A stretch of 64,000 bases of DNA from Synchiropus splendidus (taxonomy: Eukaryota; Chordata; Actinopteri; Syngnathiformes; Callionymidae), in the NCBI RefSeq assembly GCF_027744825.2, contig NC_071336.1, positions 25,700,501 to 25,764,500 of the forward strand. Direction: 5' to 3'. Position numbers and translations under genes: made by a program. Position 1 is the stretch's first letter, and each line of letters opens with the position of its first letter. The notes below the pieces were generated by a model. It was not told where the DNA came from and did not search any database. It was given only the letters and a program-made list of their open reading frames with translations. Below are positions 22,417 through 46,700 of this stretch, piece by piece.

Positions 22417-25400
22417 CTGCATAAAGGCAACATGGAGAGCTTAGGAAACAACAGTCACACGATAGCAACACAGCTGCGCAACTTAATAATTTAAGAAGCC
22501 GTTTTGTCACCATGCACAACAACATATTTACAAAAGGGGAACCTGAACGTCAGATTAGAAAAAAAGTTTAAGTGAATATTTATATTCACATATTTGTCAA
22601 AGAGAAGCTAAGTTTACAGAGGGGATATAAATGATCTCACATCAATCATGTACATGGTAAGTGAAGTGAGAAGAAGTGATATGTTGATAAGCAGCGATTT
22701 AGGGTTGACACAGGAGTAAAATGCACAATTCAAAACAGATAAATAATGGTCATATCATCCACGTAACCTTCACAAGACAGTGACTGTGATAAGTTGAAGT
22801 CAAAAACAGGGATTCCAGCTATAGCGCTTTGACCTGTTTAAAACGAGTGAAACCTTTTGAATATCAATAAAACACACATTCAACAGTTCTTGGATGAATT
22901 TGAGAAAAGTCTTATTACATTTACAAATATCTGGTCATTTAAACTTCTACGGTGCTGAGGTTGGCGTTACTTTAAATACGCCTGACTCCTATAAAAACGT
23001 TTGCTTATCCAACAACAAGGCCGCAACAGGCTGCAAGCAAATAGCACACATCACATGGGGAAATATAAACCATATTTAAATATGCAATTCTACCATTATT
23101 GTTCAATACTGCATTTATTTAGAACTTTTCAACAACTGGAATTCTGTTTTTACTACTGTATAATGTTTTCATAGCGTAAGACGACTGAGAAAAGACAGAC
23201 ATCTTCTGCTGTGTCATTACTGGGGAAGTTACCGTGCAAGAGTGGCTTGTAAAACTACAGGTAGTTCAGCTTGGCGGTAGCTTGAACAGATTTGTTTTTG
23301 CCCTTGAAAAACATAGTTTTTTTCAATACAACTGTCGCTTTAACGCAATGTTAAATCACAATGTATACACACCACTACAGCCTGCGAAAACTTGACATGT
23401 TGACATAAGTCATGACAGAATTGATGCATCAATGCAACACAAAGCATGAGCTCAAATATGGCAATGGCTCGACTTGCACGGTCAAGGCCACATGGTTTAA
23501 CAACAAAAAATGGCCCTAAAAGTAGTCAAAGTTACTTGACGCAGGACAAAATATGAATGTAGCTTAAATACCAGCAAGATCAACTACATGCAGCGCAAGT
23601 CTCCATTGTCTAACTTGAGATAAACAAGACGCTAATGCCAAGTACTGTTGTTTAATAACTGGCTCACGCAGACATTGTTAATGGTCTTCAACTGGATAGA
23701 TATTAGTTTCAATAATAATTTGACACTGAAATACAAAACTGATATTTGTGCATTTAAAAATGGTGTCCACAGCTGAAATCTGGATATTTATTTTGCTCAG
23801 AAAATTCTAAATTTAGCAACTATTTTATAAATAGTGGAATTCTTTGCATTTCTCAGCAAGTGCAGGAGTCACCCATTCGCCGCAGGTCTGTGGGAGTGGG
23901 GAATCCTCCCGACTTACCTATAAAAAGCATGGAATGTTTCCTTGCGAACTTCAGGCCCACAGATCTGTCTAGCTCGTGGTTTTCCTAAAACAAAGGGAGA
24001 GGTAATGGCTGGGTCTGCTGGGCGGAGCAGCGGGGAAAAGTGAGTTTAACAGACAAAGAACAGGACACAATAAATTCATAATAGTCTACTTAGAGGGCAC
24101 TTTTGTCCCCACTGACTGACTCTGGTGTCTTGCTCGGAACAAGAGCTGCCAAAAGCATTGAGAGTGGGTCTTTTAATTCAGTAATGCGTCAACCAGCTGG
24201 GGAAAATTATTCTCTTTTGCAATTTAGCGCCAAGTTCTGTGGGATTATAGGTGTAGTTAATGAGGAAAAAAAGAGATGAAGACAGCTTCATATGTGATAC
24301 ATTTCTCTCCTCGCTTCATCAGTAGCCGAGCAGAAACATGAGAGTAAAAACCCTTTGCCTCCAACCTTATCTATTTTGTTTCCGACCAGCATTTTCACCA
24401 GCTCGTTTCGCGTGCAGTACGTCTCCAGCTCGTTCAGCCAGTTGTCCAGCTTGGCAAAGGTTTCCCTGCGCGTCACGTCGTAGACTGCAGAACACAGCAG
24501 ATCACAATCGATCAGGATCAAAATTCATTTGGATTGTTCCAGTTTCATCTTGCGTAAATCATGATATCCACATTTAAAATCCTGTAACCATGATTGTTGT
24601 TGAGTGAATTTTGATGGTCTCTGGAGCGGCTCATAACGTGAAGGAATGAGAATGGCCCAACCCATTTGGTGACTGAACAATAGCACTATGTATCAACAAC
24701 ATGTAAATAAAGACTCTCTCTTCTTCTTCTCTGTTTGTTTTGAGTCTGACTGAATCCCAAAACATTCAACAACAGCTAAAATGCTTCCCGATTTCCTTCA
24801 TTATCCAACTTTATTTTCCCATTCTTCCTTCTCTGACTGGCTTTTCCAACCTGGGCTGCATCAGATGTACGCAATTATATAAATGAATTCATTAGCTTTG
24901 AAAATAAATGAGGTGGGAAAGTGCAGTCGACAAAAACAAAGAGCAGACAATAACACGCTGGACGGTCTCAGCAGACAGAAAAAAAAAGGCTTCTGTTTCC
25001 CAACATCATTAGAGCGGGTACAAACCACAAGGCTGCAGAGGAAGTCTGTTTAAAAGTTTTAGGATTGTCCCTGTGAGTCTGCATATAAACAAGCTCGTCC
25101 TCACCAAATGACATAAACTCGCTGCCAGAGAGTGAGAAAGTGTGTGGGAGCCCAGTCGCAGGATGAAAATCTATCACTCTTTAAAAGCAGGTTTATGCCT
25201 AAAACACAGGGTCTCAGGGACAGACGTCAGCAGGTTGGCTTACCCAGAATGACCCCCTGAGCACCACGGTAGTAGCTGGGCGTCAGGGTGCGGAAGCGTT
25301 CCTGACCGGCAGTGTCCTGGAAAAGACAAAAAAATACATCACTTGAAATAGAGCAAAAGCTGGACACACGGACATGAACAACTCAACAGGCAATAAACGT

Positions 25401-28400
25401 GTTACGCTGTCGCCACCTGCTGGCGACTTGAGGTAACCTCTGACTGAGCGCCATGGAGATGCGATTGAGGTGAAATGAATCTTCATGAAGCTCGTTTCTC
25501 ACCCAGATGGCCAGCTTTGCCTTGTTCCCGTCCACAGTGATGGTCTTGACTTTGAAGTCGACACCTGAGTGAGAGAAAGGTCAGTCATCGTCATGGTGAC
25601 CTGGCTCAACTGTCACAGACATCAACTATCATTGGGGACAAATCCTCCATTTGAGGATCTTCATCTTCTGCTGACCTTGAATTAAAGCAAGCAACCGAAA
25701 GAGTTTCATGGCAAACAACACTTGAAACACTGTTTTTCTAACTGTTGACAAAAAAACCTTCATACACTTGCGCTTGCCTCACCAGGAAAACTTCCTCAGC
25801 GCGAGCAACCTGCGGTGTTTGGACGTCAAGTCGACTCAAGTTTATCGCTCACTGACAGATTCAGACGTACACGTGTGACCGGTTGTTTTCACTTTAGGGA
25901 GCCATGTTTGGGGCCAAAACAGAGAGAGAGGAGGCTTGAAGAAGCACAACACGCTCTCTATCACTCACACATGCCGCACACACGAAGGAAAACACAGACA
26001 ATATTTTAATAACAGGAAATTAAGAAGGCTTTGAGATGACCTAAGAAAAGTTTCGCTCGTAGCCACTGGCCACTGGATACAGTAAGTTGAAGGTTACATT
26101 TTGTATGCAGACATATGCAACTTCTATTCAATATGCCAGCCATGCTGGCATGTCCCAAGACAACTGCTTTACTTCTAAATTCCAAAAGCCATTTTTGTGA
26201 ACACATATATGGCAATACAGTAGTGCAGTTGATTCCAGCTACTTTTTTTCTTCTAACCCAAGTACTTTTTCAGTACATTTGCGTGGCTTTCCACTCCACA
26301 GTTCTCCCACAGGCCAACAACTGGACACTCCAGGAAGGAAGAGTCACCAAGGCTCGGTGATGAAAGTCAGTATATGTGAGTGAGTGTTTGTTGTCTGGCA
26401 ACCTGTCTAGGATGTCAACCTGCTACAAGCAGCACCAACCCAGTGACATTATTAAAGATTGGTCAAAATTAAACAAAGCATGAAGATGCATTTGAAACAC
26501 TATTATTGCCAACTATTTCCTGGTTTTCCTGCATGACAGTTCCCTTCCAACTCCTCCATTATTACATCACTCTTTACTGCTTTTTATGTTTCCATAATTT
26601 GAGAATAGTATAATTCACTGTCTCCATGTCTTTGAGTATATTTATATTATACATTAAAAGCTGACAAAATAATTGGCAGTTACTTGAAAGTAACTGCAAG
26701 GAACACAGCAACACTTAATCTCCTATTTCAATCCAAAGCTTTCACCCTAGCAAAAAGTTGAAACCAGTTTCCACCTCAAAGAAAACTATACGACCAGCTA
26801 AAAAAAAAAGTTTCTTACTTTGAGGCAACATAAAGATTAATAAGATTGGCAGATTGTTCTTCAGTCTGGAAGACTAACGATGTAACTTTCACTAAATAAG
26901 ATCGACTGAGCAGCTGTGCCATTCTCATCCACCTCATTTATTTTCAATAAAACCTGATAGCTGTGGCTGCGAATGTGACGGCCATTATCAAGACGTTCAA
27001 GCCAAGAATACACAACAGTCGCTCGCAGAGCCGTGCAATGAACCTTCGTGACTTGGACTGCTAAACAAGTAAAGAAAACATTTGTATGACTTAAATGTTT
27101 TGCCCGTGGCTGAGCAACAGATATGTAAAGTGAGCGCGGTCGATGAAGCCAGCTCAGATCCTGGACCAGATACCGGTTCACTGGATAGTTAAGGGAGAAT
27201 AATGGAACCCATCTGCCAGCGCCGGCACCAGTCTGAGCTTTGGAAACGAACAAACCAATGAGATGAAGTGAAAAATTCAAGACGGATTTGTGCGCTCATC
27301 TGCAGTGTTTTGAATGTAACAGGATAAACAGAAAGGAAGGTTTTATTGTGATAGCAACCTTTTGGAAAATCTGAGTCACTATGTTGCTATTTGGCGTAGA
27401 AAGTCGTTTGATGGGCTGAGAAATACTTTACCAGTGCTACACCCAAACACGGCTGCTAGGGTGGTACGAAATGGAACTGTGGACAACTATGTACCGCTTA
27501 ATATTTTCATCCAAAGTCCAGACATCTGCAGAACCACCACCTCACTTTCCAACACTGTTTTTGTCTGAGATATTCTAGGGTTTAAAACCTTAATGAAATG
27601 CCTTTTAAACTCATTGGTCATGACTGTGTTGTTTATAGACAGCTTGAAACAAAACCAAATTTGGTGACGATGATTGCGGATGAAACCATAGGCTTTTGCG
27701 TCACCAGAAATGAGACTAGGAATGCAGTCACACTCCACCTTGCCTCAGGTGCACTACCTGTAACTAGTTATTACACACTCCAGACTAGAGCTTTACTAAA
27801 TCTAACAGTATCTCAGACAATTGCCACGGTGAAAACAAGCTAGCTTTAAGAGCAATCAAACATTTCAGTTGTTCTTTTCCTTGGTGTCAATATGCAATAT
27901 ACAAATCTGGAGCTGCTAAACGCAACTACAGTTATTTCCAGACTATAAAGCACACCGCAATATTAGCCGCACCCGCTGAATTTGAGAAGGAAAACAGATC
28001 TTGTTCATACATGAGCCGCAGGTTCAGTGGTGCTGTCTGCACTGTAGAAAGGTCAGTGGTGGACCTGGCTTAAGAACGCTTTTCAAAACTAGTTTTGAAA
28101 ATGGGGTCCTGCATCCAGCAGAAACAAGCTGTATAATACGGAGGGTCTTGATTTATCCACGCTCACAATAGACAAGGTGAAGCTCTCCAGCCGGTATCAA
28201 GTCAGCGGCCACAACCCGACTCGCTTGTCTTAACGTCAGACTTTTGTGCTGAATGCAATCATTTATTGACATTAAAGCCCTCAAAATGCCCAAAAGCGCC
28301 CAAAGTTCCGACACCACTGCCGGTCTCAGCGGCTTGTCCTTGATTCCAGATCTCCAGGAGATTGACTCTGTTAACGGAGCTGCGGACACGTGGGCGAAAA

Positions 28401-31400
28401 CGGCGCATTTTGAGGGCTTTAAGGGTAAATAAAAGGCTCTGATTTCATCGCCTCTGATTTAATATGATTTCTGCTCGTAAAAATCCATACATTAGCCACG
28501 CTGTTGTATAAGCCACATGGGCTCAGACTGCTAGAAAAAAGTAGCGGCTTATTGTCCAGAAATTACTGAATTTGGAAAGAGTCATTTATAGCCAAATTTT
28601 CCACGGAGCTAACTCTAACTGAGGAAACAACAATGACTTCCATAAACAGATTGTTGACGCTGCTCTTCTATTAAAAATTGTTCCTTGAATGATTCATCAC
28701 TGATTTTCAGTGTAACTGAATCTCACTTGAGTGTTACTCACCTATTGTTGCCGACTGCTCGGGGTCAAAGGTGTCATCTGTGAATCTTAAAAGCAAGCTG
28801 TTGACCAGAACAGAAACAAAAGGTCAGGTCAGTATAACTCAGCGACAGACAGGAATCTTGTTTTTTTCCCTTCTCTTCACAGACACAGCCATATCTTCTA
28901 CTAATCAGGGCCACCTTGCACAATTTCTGGATGACATCATGGGGAGATCATGGTGAGGAGGCCAGGGTTCATCTCTTAGCTATGACTAATCAACCTCAGA
29001 CACTTTTAATTTCCAAAGTCATTACGTGGAAAAGCTGTTTTCTTTCAACCCAAACAAAGAAATTTGTTTTACTCTGCAACGCCAACAGCAGGAAGCTGGA
29101 GCGACGAGTGTTTATTGTTTGAGATCCACACAGGCCGATGAGCTGCTGGTGCAGACAGCCAAGTCCCAAATGTGTTCTGTGCAGTTCATTGGTGAGGTGA
29201 AAGGAAAACGCTGAACTAGCTGCCAGGTGAAAATCTCCAGGACCATTCGGAGGCCTCTACGGGTCGACTAATGACATCTATATAAGCAGTTTAAAAGTGA
29301 GGGCTACCTGCTTGATGACAAGACAAGTGGAGCCTGAAAATATTCACAACAATCAGGTTAATCATCATCATCATTATTTTTAAGTATCGGAAAACAGGCT
29401 GGACATCCATCCCCAGGCTCTTCAACCAGTTCAGACCGTGACCATCTGAAGAGTGAAAGAGGAGCATCTGATCTAATCTCTAGCAAAGAAACCCATATGA
29501 AGAAAGGCTATTTAACCAGAGTAGAATTTGAATTTAGATGGTTATTTTCATTTTTTTTATGAAGAGGTAATATATTGTTTAACTACATCAACACATCATG
29601 TGAGTTACACAGCTTTAAATAACAAAACCTCTGCCAATAAAGAATCCTTGACATAAAAATTTGTGGATCCAGACGGTTATCCGGGTCATTCCCAAAATTC
29701 AATCATTTGTTCCATGTCCCATTTTACGTTCCTCTGGAATTTCATGAATAAGTGTAACAGTAACAGTGAATAATGCGTTTTTTTGAGCACAGACAAACCA
29801 ACGTCGCTGAAACAGAACTAAAACTTAATTTCCTGACCGGACTCAAACCCAGGCCTCGGTGGTGGAGCGCAGAATCCTAACCCATAAATGTCCAGGGAGT
29901 ATGAAGAGCTTGAACAGAATTCCTGAAATGATGACTAAACCATTCCATATAATTCATTCCTTGTTCCATTTTCAACTTTCCCTGAAAATTTCATCAAAAT
30001 TAGGTCCATAACTTTTCAGGTTATTTAGAACACAGACAAACAAACCACCACTGTCGACAACATAACCTCCTTGGCTGAGGAAATGAATGGAAACTGTTTC
30101 ATGAACTCAAATGATGACGGCGGGAGAATTCAATGACATCCACATTCAGAGGTAAGAAAAGTTATGTTAAACCCCAAAGCTGCATCGGAAGGATGAACGG
30201 ATGACAACAGAGCAGCCAGACCTCTGCCTGGAGAGAGACAGTGCAGGAAATAGCTTATACTGAATGCAATATAACTAAACCTACCCAGTTTTGGAAGTGG
30301 CATGATGAGTTTAAATATTTAGTTGGAATATATTTCCAAGGTCAATTATATCTTGAGAACATTTCTAGAAGCTCTAGTCGGTGTTGATTGATGCAATACA
30401 AGACATCTTTTTAATTCACCTGTGCCAAAATAGATACACAACAAGGATGTGGTTGCTTTAACACCTTTGGTAAAGTGCACACCAGGTGCAACGGTTGGTT
30501 TGAACATGTGCAATAGTGCAGAGGATCTGACAACGGCTAAAGGTCGCAGGAAGGAACAAGGTGTCTCGAAGAAGCAGGTGGGGTCTGATTCAGCTGTGTT
30601 GTTTACAATACAGTACAGTTGGTAGAGGAAAAGAATCCAAGGCAGACATTGACTGATTGACATTGACAGTGAAAATAAGAGAAGCTAACCTACTGATATA
30701 TGGCATAATATGTCATGGCTGTGTTTTTTTTTTTTTTTTTTTTTTAAATAATCTGAAATTGACTGCAGGTGGCAGTTTCATATTAAAGGTTAGATGATCA
30801 CTTCAAAAAACCAAAAAATCAGTTTATCAAGGTGAATATTTGAAGTACATGGATCACCACGGTGAATCATATTTAAAGGACAAAAATCATCTTAACTTTA
30901 AAATGCTATTTTATGATGTGTGCTCATGAATACGTCACTCAAACAAGCAGGGTCTTCTTTACTGGTCACTGTTAAAAAAAACTTTTTTTTTTTTTTTTTT
31001 ACCAACAAACTAAAGCACAAACATGTAACTTCAATGTAAGTTTTCAGGTTGACCTGTGTTGATTCCCAGTATTCTTGTGATGAGGACACCCACTTTAGGG
31101 TCCAGTGGGCATTAAAACCTCCGCAGTGAGGCATTGCAGTACGGAATTCTGACATATATTCATTCGTATATACTGCACTTGAACAACGTTGGTGACCATA
31201 ACACAAGATTTGTGCTGTTTTCGAGGAGAACAAACGATGTCACCCTTGGATAACGGATGCTACCTCTGGCTTGCACGACAAAACACAAGTACTCATGCAA
31301 CATACAACGGGGAAAAGCCGTGTTTACATAGAAAATAATAACCAAAGGTGACAAACGAAACAGTACAATACGCGGTTTAGCAACTAGTCAACATGTGGCT

Positions 31401-31513
31401 AACGTGCTAACAGCTAACGCCACGACATCGATATCGTTTGCTCACCTCGACTTGCCAACGCCACTTTCGCCGATGATCAATATTTTTAAGGTGGTTAGAA
31501 CGTCGTCTTCCAT
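22247..31513 (-). CDS. rab18: Ras-related small GTPase Rab18, complete
   Basis: Seven exons in transcript order: 31446..31513, 28742..28797, 25503..25564, 25244..25316, 24366..24484, 23918..23984, 22247..22416. Together they encode 204 residues (human RAB18: 206) with all phases matched and no stop. G1 P-loop GESGVGKS is at 15-22, switch I threonine in SATIG at 40, G3 DTAGQE at 63-68, G4 NKID at 122-125 and G5 EASAK at 149-153. The tail ends CGGYCSLV, a single-cysteine CaaX-like prenylation site at Cys201. Rab18 cycles between GTP and GDP on the endoplasmic reticulum and lipid droplets; in humans its loss causes Warburg Micro syndrome. Residues such as [20 protein letters not shown] separate it from other Rabs. 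Fish have rab18a and rab18b, and which this is remains open. Confidence 0.97.
22417..23917 (-). other. rab18: rab18 intron 6
   Basis: Donor gtaagtc and acceptor ttatgcag. No repeat or exon recognised within 1.5 kb. Confidence 0.9.
23918..23984 (-). CDS. rab18: rab18 coding exon 6
   Basis: Encodes residues 127-148 ([20 protein letters not shown] and FI) and the first base of E149. Acceptor gttttag and donor gtaagtc are close to consensus. Confidence 0.96.
23985..24365 (-). other. rab18: rab18 intron 5
   Basis: Intron of 381 bp. Its donor, AAG|gttggag, lacks the usual purine-A-G-T after GT and is weak. Confidence 0.85.
24366..24484 (-). CDS. rab18: rab18 coding exon 5
   Basis: Completes V87 and encodes residues 88-126, including the Rab18-typical [15 protein letters not shown] helix and G4 NKID. 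Confidence 0.96.
24485..25243 (-). other. rab18: rab18 intron 4
   Basis: Intron of 759 bp with donor gtaagcc and acceptor gttctgcag. Nothing further seen. Confidence 0.9.
25244..25316 (-). CDS. rab18: rab18 coding exon 4
   Basis: Encodes residues 63-86, starting with the G3 motif [20 protein letters not shown] (switch II). Confidence 0.96.
25503..25564 (-). CDS. rab18: rab18 coding exon 3
   Basis: Completes G42 and encodes residues 43-62 ([20 protein letters not shown]), the interswitch strands. The intron to exon 4 is only 186 bp. Confidence 0.96.
25565..28741 (-). other. rab18: rab18 intron 2
   Basis: Intron of 3.2 kb containing the transposon remnant at 27929-28568. The open frames at 26861-27843 have no recognised content. 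Confidence 0.9.
27929..28568. mobile_element. rab18: Decayed DNA transposon remnant in rab18 intron 2
   Basis: The left end cagttatttccagactataa (27929-27948) is an imperfect inverted repeat of the right end ttattgtccagaaattactg (28549-28568). The flanks carry related agccgc/gcggctta motifs. The terminus CAGTAATTTCCGGACTATAAGCCGC is one I recognise as widespread in fish. TA precedes the left end only. No transposase is encoded. Confidence 0.6.
28742..28797 (-). CDS. rab18: rab18 coding exon 2
   Basis: Completes S23 and encodes residues 24-41 ([18 protein letters not shown]), switch I, with Thr40 as the magnesium-binding threonine. Confidence 0.96.
28798..31445 (-). other. rab18: rab18 intron 1
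   Basis: First intron, 2.6 kb, with donor gtgagca and acceptor gtcaacag. It contains retroposon tail copies at 29600-30085 and T runs at 30724-30745 and 30983-31000. Confidence 0.9.
29600..30085. repeat. Non-LTR retroposon tail copies and a tRNA-like SINE segment
   Basis: Two related segments (29640-29815 and 29935-30085) share ggaatttcatgaa/gaaaatttcatcaaaatta and gacaaaccaac; the second ends ataacctccttggctgagg. These words are typical of a very abundant fish non-LTR-type repeat. Between them, the minus strand at about 29825-29870 reads ggcctgggtttgagtccgg, resembling a tRNA B box. The family name is not certain. Confidence 0.5.
31446..31513 (-). CDS. rab18: rab18 coding exon 1 (start codon)
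   Basis: The ATG at 31513-31511 opens [20 protein letters not shown], matching the Rab18 N-terminus in place and length. The P-loop is complete except for the Ser23 codon, split at the donor gtgagca. Confidence 0.96.
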
Positions 31514-31700
31514 GGTTCTTCGACGACTCGCTGCGGTCTTCTTCTGTTGTTAAGTAAGACGATGCACAAATTGTCAGACCGATGTTCCTGTTTACAGCTA
31601 GAAGCAGAGATGGTAGGTCCACTGTAGCGGTGAGATGTCTCACTCCCACCAGATCCTGCAGGACCTTCCTCACTTCCGTGTCTAGATAACGGTTACGTAA
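31514..31700 (-). promoter_or_regulatory. rab18: rab18 5'UTR and probable core promoter
   Basis: CpG dinucleotides cluster from about 31380 to 31700 around the start codon. No TATA box was seen, which suits a housekeeping gene. The transcription start was not located. Confidence 0.4.
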
Positions 31701-32290
31701 TAACAAATCACTGGTTAATGTAAATGTAATTAATGTTACTGAGTAAGTCACTTAAAATGGATTAAGAATACGATAATAGAAACAAATGTAAAAGCTGGGT
31801 TTGGGGGGTAAGGAAGAGGGTGAAGTGTGGATCAATTCATGGGCGGGTGCACTGATGACGATGACCTTTAGAGGGTAAAAGGTCAAATAATTTTATGTGT
31901 CTCAAAACGTATAATACTTCGGCGCATGTGTGCATCTGCAGTTTATATATGCCCTAGTGTACTAAAAAGAAACATCCCCTTTATTGGTTATTGGTTTCTT
32001 CACTTCACTCTCCACTTTCCTCCTGTATAGCTTGTTGACTTTTGCTTCAAAATAAACATTCAACATGGGCAAAAATGAGGTAATATTAAATGAGAAATGT
32101 GAAAGGAATATTGTTAAAATGGTTTTGTTTTGATTTAAATATATTCCAGGAATATATTCCAGGAAACTCGCTGAGAAGTATTGCAGGGAAACATCTGTAA
32201 CACATACTGTAGCGTCATTCTTCAGCCCAGATCTGTTGCTGGGCCAGGGAGTCTCAAGGATCTTCACAAAAAGTGGGCATTTTCAGTCAG

Positions 32291-32348
<58 letters not shown>

Positions 32349-32904
32349 ATTTTGTTTGCAAGCATTCCTCACAGACATAAAATTATTATAATAATTTATA
32401 TCATTAATGATTTGATTTATGATCCATTTTCAAGGTAAAACAATGTCTGTCACATATTTGTTTCTCCGCCAATTGAATAAGCCCTTAAACAATGTGTAAT
32501 AACATAAATGGACCAATAAACAATCATTTTTTGAAGTTTGGTTTTAAGAATGAACAGTTTTCTCACACATTGATATTGTCCACTTCTTTTTCATTGTCTA
32601 CAGTCCCAGTAAATAATGTAGCTGCAATCCACTTTAGATTCTGAGGAAAGTGGACACTGACTCCAACAACCACAACCTACTTCCCAAGGAGACTTGTATC
32701 TAGTCAGTCACCGAGCATGTCACCTCGTCTTTGCAGGAAAATTCTGCAGCTCCTCTAGGAAGACACTTTTGGACAGACCTTGTGTGAAAAATGAATGACG
32801 CTTCCCATTTATTACTGAAGTCCTCCCACACAACATTCAAAACAAGACGGCATTTTCTGTACTATGACTCATTCACAGCACCATCATATGTCATGTAGAA
32901 ACAC
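31701..32904. other. Spacer between rab18 and itgb1
   Basis: Tandem minus-strand genes are separated by about 1.2 kb. The spacer holds the (TA)n run at 32293-32345; no gene recognised. Confidence 0.6.
32293..32345. repeat. (TA)n microsatellite
   Basis: About 53 bp of alternating TA. Confidence 0.95.
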
Positions 32905-34743
32905 CATCAGAAACACATTTTGTACTTTATTTAATAAATAACAGCAGGGTGGTCGGGGGAAGGGGCATGAAAGACAAGGCACTTGGCAACATGGAGCATG
33001 AGTGGGTGTGTATGTGACGCAGGACTTGCAATGAAGAGTGGAAGCTACAGAAGCCGACAGAAAGACACATACTCGATGCCAGAGACAAAAACACAGGAGA
33101 GGACCTGAGAGTAATAAAGTCATTATAGTTAGTCAGTACATCATGTCCGCTTAGCGATGAAAATAACTCAACAATTAACCATCTGTGACAAGTGGAACAC
33201 TGTGCCTTTGCGATCACACAATCTGAGCTGACATTTAAATCGCTTCCTAAAACCTTCAAAATACAGAACGCTTGATAGGTGTGCATGTTGTGACCAAGAA
33301 GAAACTGGTCACACTGCACCATGACGTCACAAAACAATTTTACTTTGATCTATATACTTGTAACAAATAAGTTACCCACACCGGTGCGTCACAGAGTGAA
33401 CAGGACATCGCTTGTTTTAAATTCTGTGAAGGATTCTTTTTGTAAAATACACTTCGTTTCCACTGAGCAATACAGATATTGCTCTTCACCAGTTAAAATA
33501 CTGTTTAAAGTTCCCTACATAACTCACACATAACACGTGTGTAAATATTTGTGTCATAAATTAGCGGCGTCATTAGCATCCTCAAGTTATTGCTAACAGT
33601 AGCAACAGCACACAAACATTCATGGGCTAGTTATTCATCAACATGCATCTGCTTTTTGAGAGTATGGTATTATTATGTGTAGCCAGATGTCTCTTATGTT
33701 TTGACATCAGAAGATCATCATTACTATGTAAGAATAAACAACACAGGCTATTCAAAAATCTGTAATCTGACTGAATATAAAAACAAAAACATAGAATAAA
33801 CTGAAGTTTGATGACTTCTAGGGCTGGCAATAGATTAAAAATTTTCATTGCGATGAATCGCATTGGATGTGAGTTAACTCAGGATTAATGGCAAATTACC
33901 CACACATTTCCTGTCTGTACTCTGTGTAACTTAAAGGAAGATTTTATCAACACAAGAGTGACTATTGATGTTTAACATGTTATGCTAGTATGTTTTAGAA
34001 TCTTTCCAGTGGCTCTGAGGTGATTCAAAGAATGTTCTTTACAGTATCTGTCATGTTGAATTTTGTAGTAAACACATGTTGATGACATGATAATATTTCA
34101 TTGTTCTCATAAAACTATTTATGATTTGTCTAATCTCTTAATAAGATTACATATTCATCACAATACATTATATGTACGATGATTTCATGTGAGTCATTTC
34201 AACACTGGTTGCTACATGAATACGAGTAGGTTTTGCGTTTGCGTTTAGAACAAGTACCCTAAGAAAAAACAGTCATGAATAGTTGACAGCAATATGATTA
34301 AACCCTTCTTGTCTCAACCGACTCTTAAATCTTTCTGTGGTTTCACTATATACACACCTGTATAAGTCGAACTACCCACTCTGACGATATACATATTAAA
34401 CTCCTCAGGTCCTGCCTGGACACAGAAACACACACGGGGACGTCAGTGCACACACGGATGCCAGGAGAGAGAAGGCCGACATTACTTTTACGCACATTGG
34501 GTTGATAAAAAAAAAAAATCATCCGCCTCAAGTCCTTTGGCAGCAATGACTCCAGCAAAAATATATATTCACATACTGTACATCTAAAATACCACGAAAA
34601 GCATATAAACGTGTTAGTAAAAATACAGATGCCGTGTGTGTTATAATGTTGAAGCGACATGAAGAATCGATAAAATAAATGTCCCTCAGAGCCCAAACTG
34701 AAGGAGAATACTGCAGTCGTTCCATGCTGGATGGGAGAGTTCA
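32905..34743 (-). other. itgb1: itgb1 3' untranslated region (inferred)
   Basis: There is no canonical minus-strand poly(A) hexamer between the beta-1A stop and 32931, so the UTR is drawn to the AATAAA at 32926-32931, about 1.8 kb. A stretch at 33818-33895 (agggctggcaatagatta, atgaatcgcat) resembles one end of a decayed dispersed fish repeat; no partner end was seen. Confidence 0.45.
32926..32931 (-). terminator. itgb1: Candidate itgb1 poly(A) signal
   Basis: First AATAAA after the beta-1A stop on the minus strand (TTTATT on the plus strand). Confidence 0.45.
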
Positions 34744-46418
<11,675 letters not shown>

Positions 46419-46589
46419 CTGTAAGAACAAGCAATCATCAGGCCTGCGAGTGACACAACAGAATCAATAAGCTTTTGTGTTGATATCATTTTGACAAAAG
46501 CCGCTGTTATGCTGGCTCGTCTGAATGCTTGATTCATCACTTCCTGGACAAAGGGGGCGGCGATGGGCTGGGGAATGTCTCACAGATGA

Positions 46590-46700
46590 CAGATTAAATC
46601 TCTAAATGCTTCAGTTATAATTGGAGCCCATAAATTATCTCATGACAGGGAGCTGGCTATTTCCAGTGGGTCACAGGGCAACAGGAAGCTGATAGGCTCA
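46590..46700. promoter_or_regulatory. itgb1: Candidate intronic enhancer near itgb1 exon 2
   Basis: A repeat-free AT-rich block with motifs such as cagattaaatctctaaatgc and taaattatctcatgacaggg just upstream of the first coding exon. Only a composition-based guess. Confidence 0.18.
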
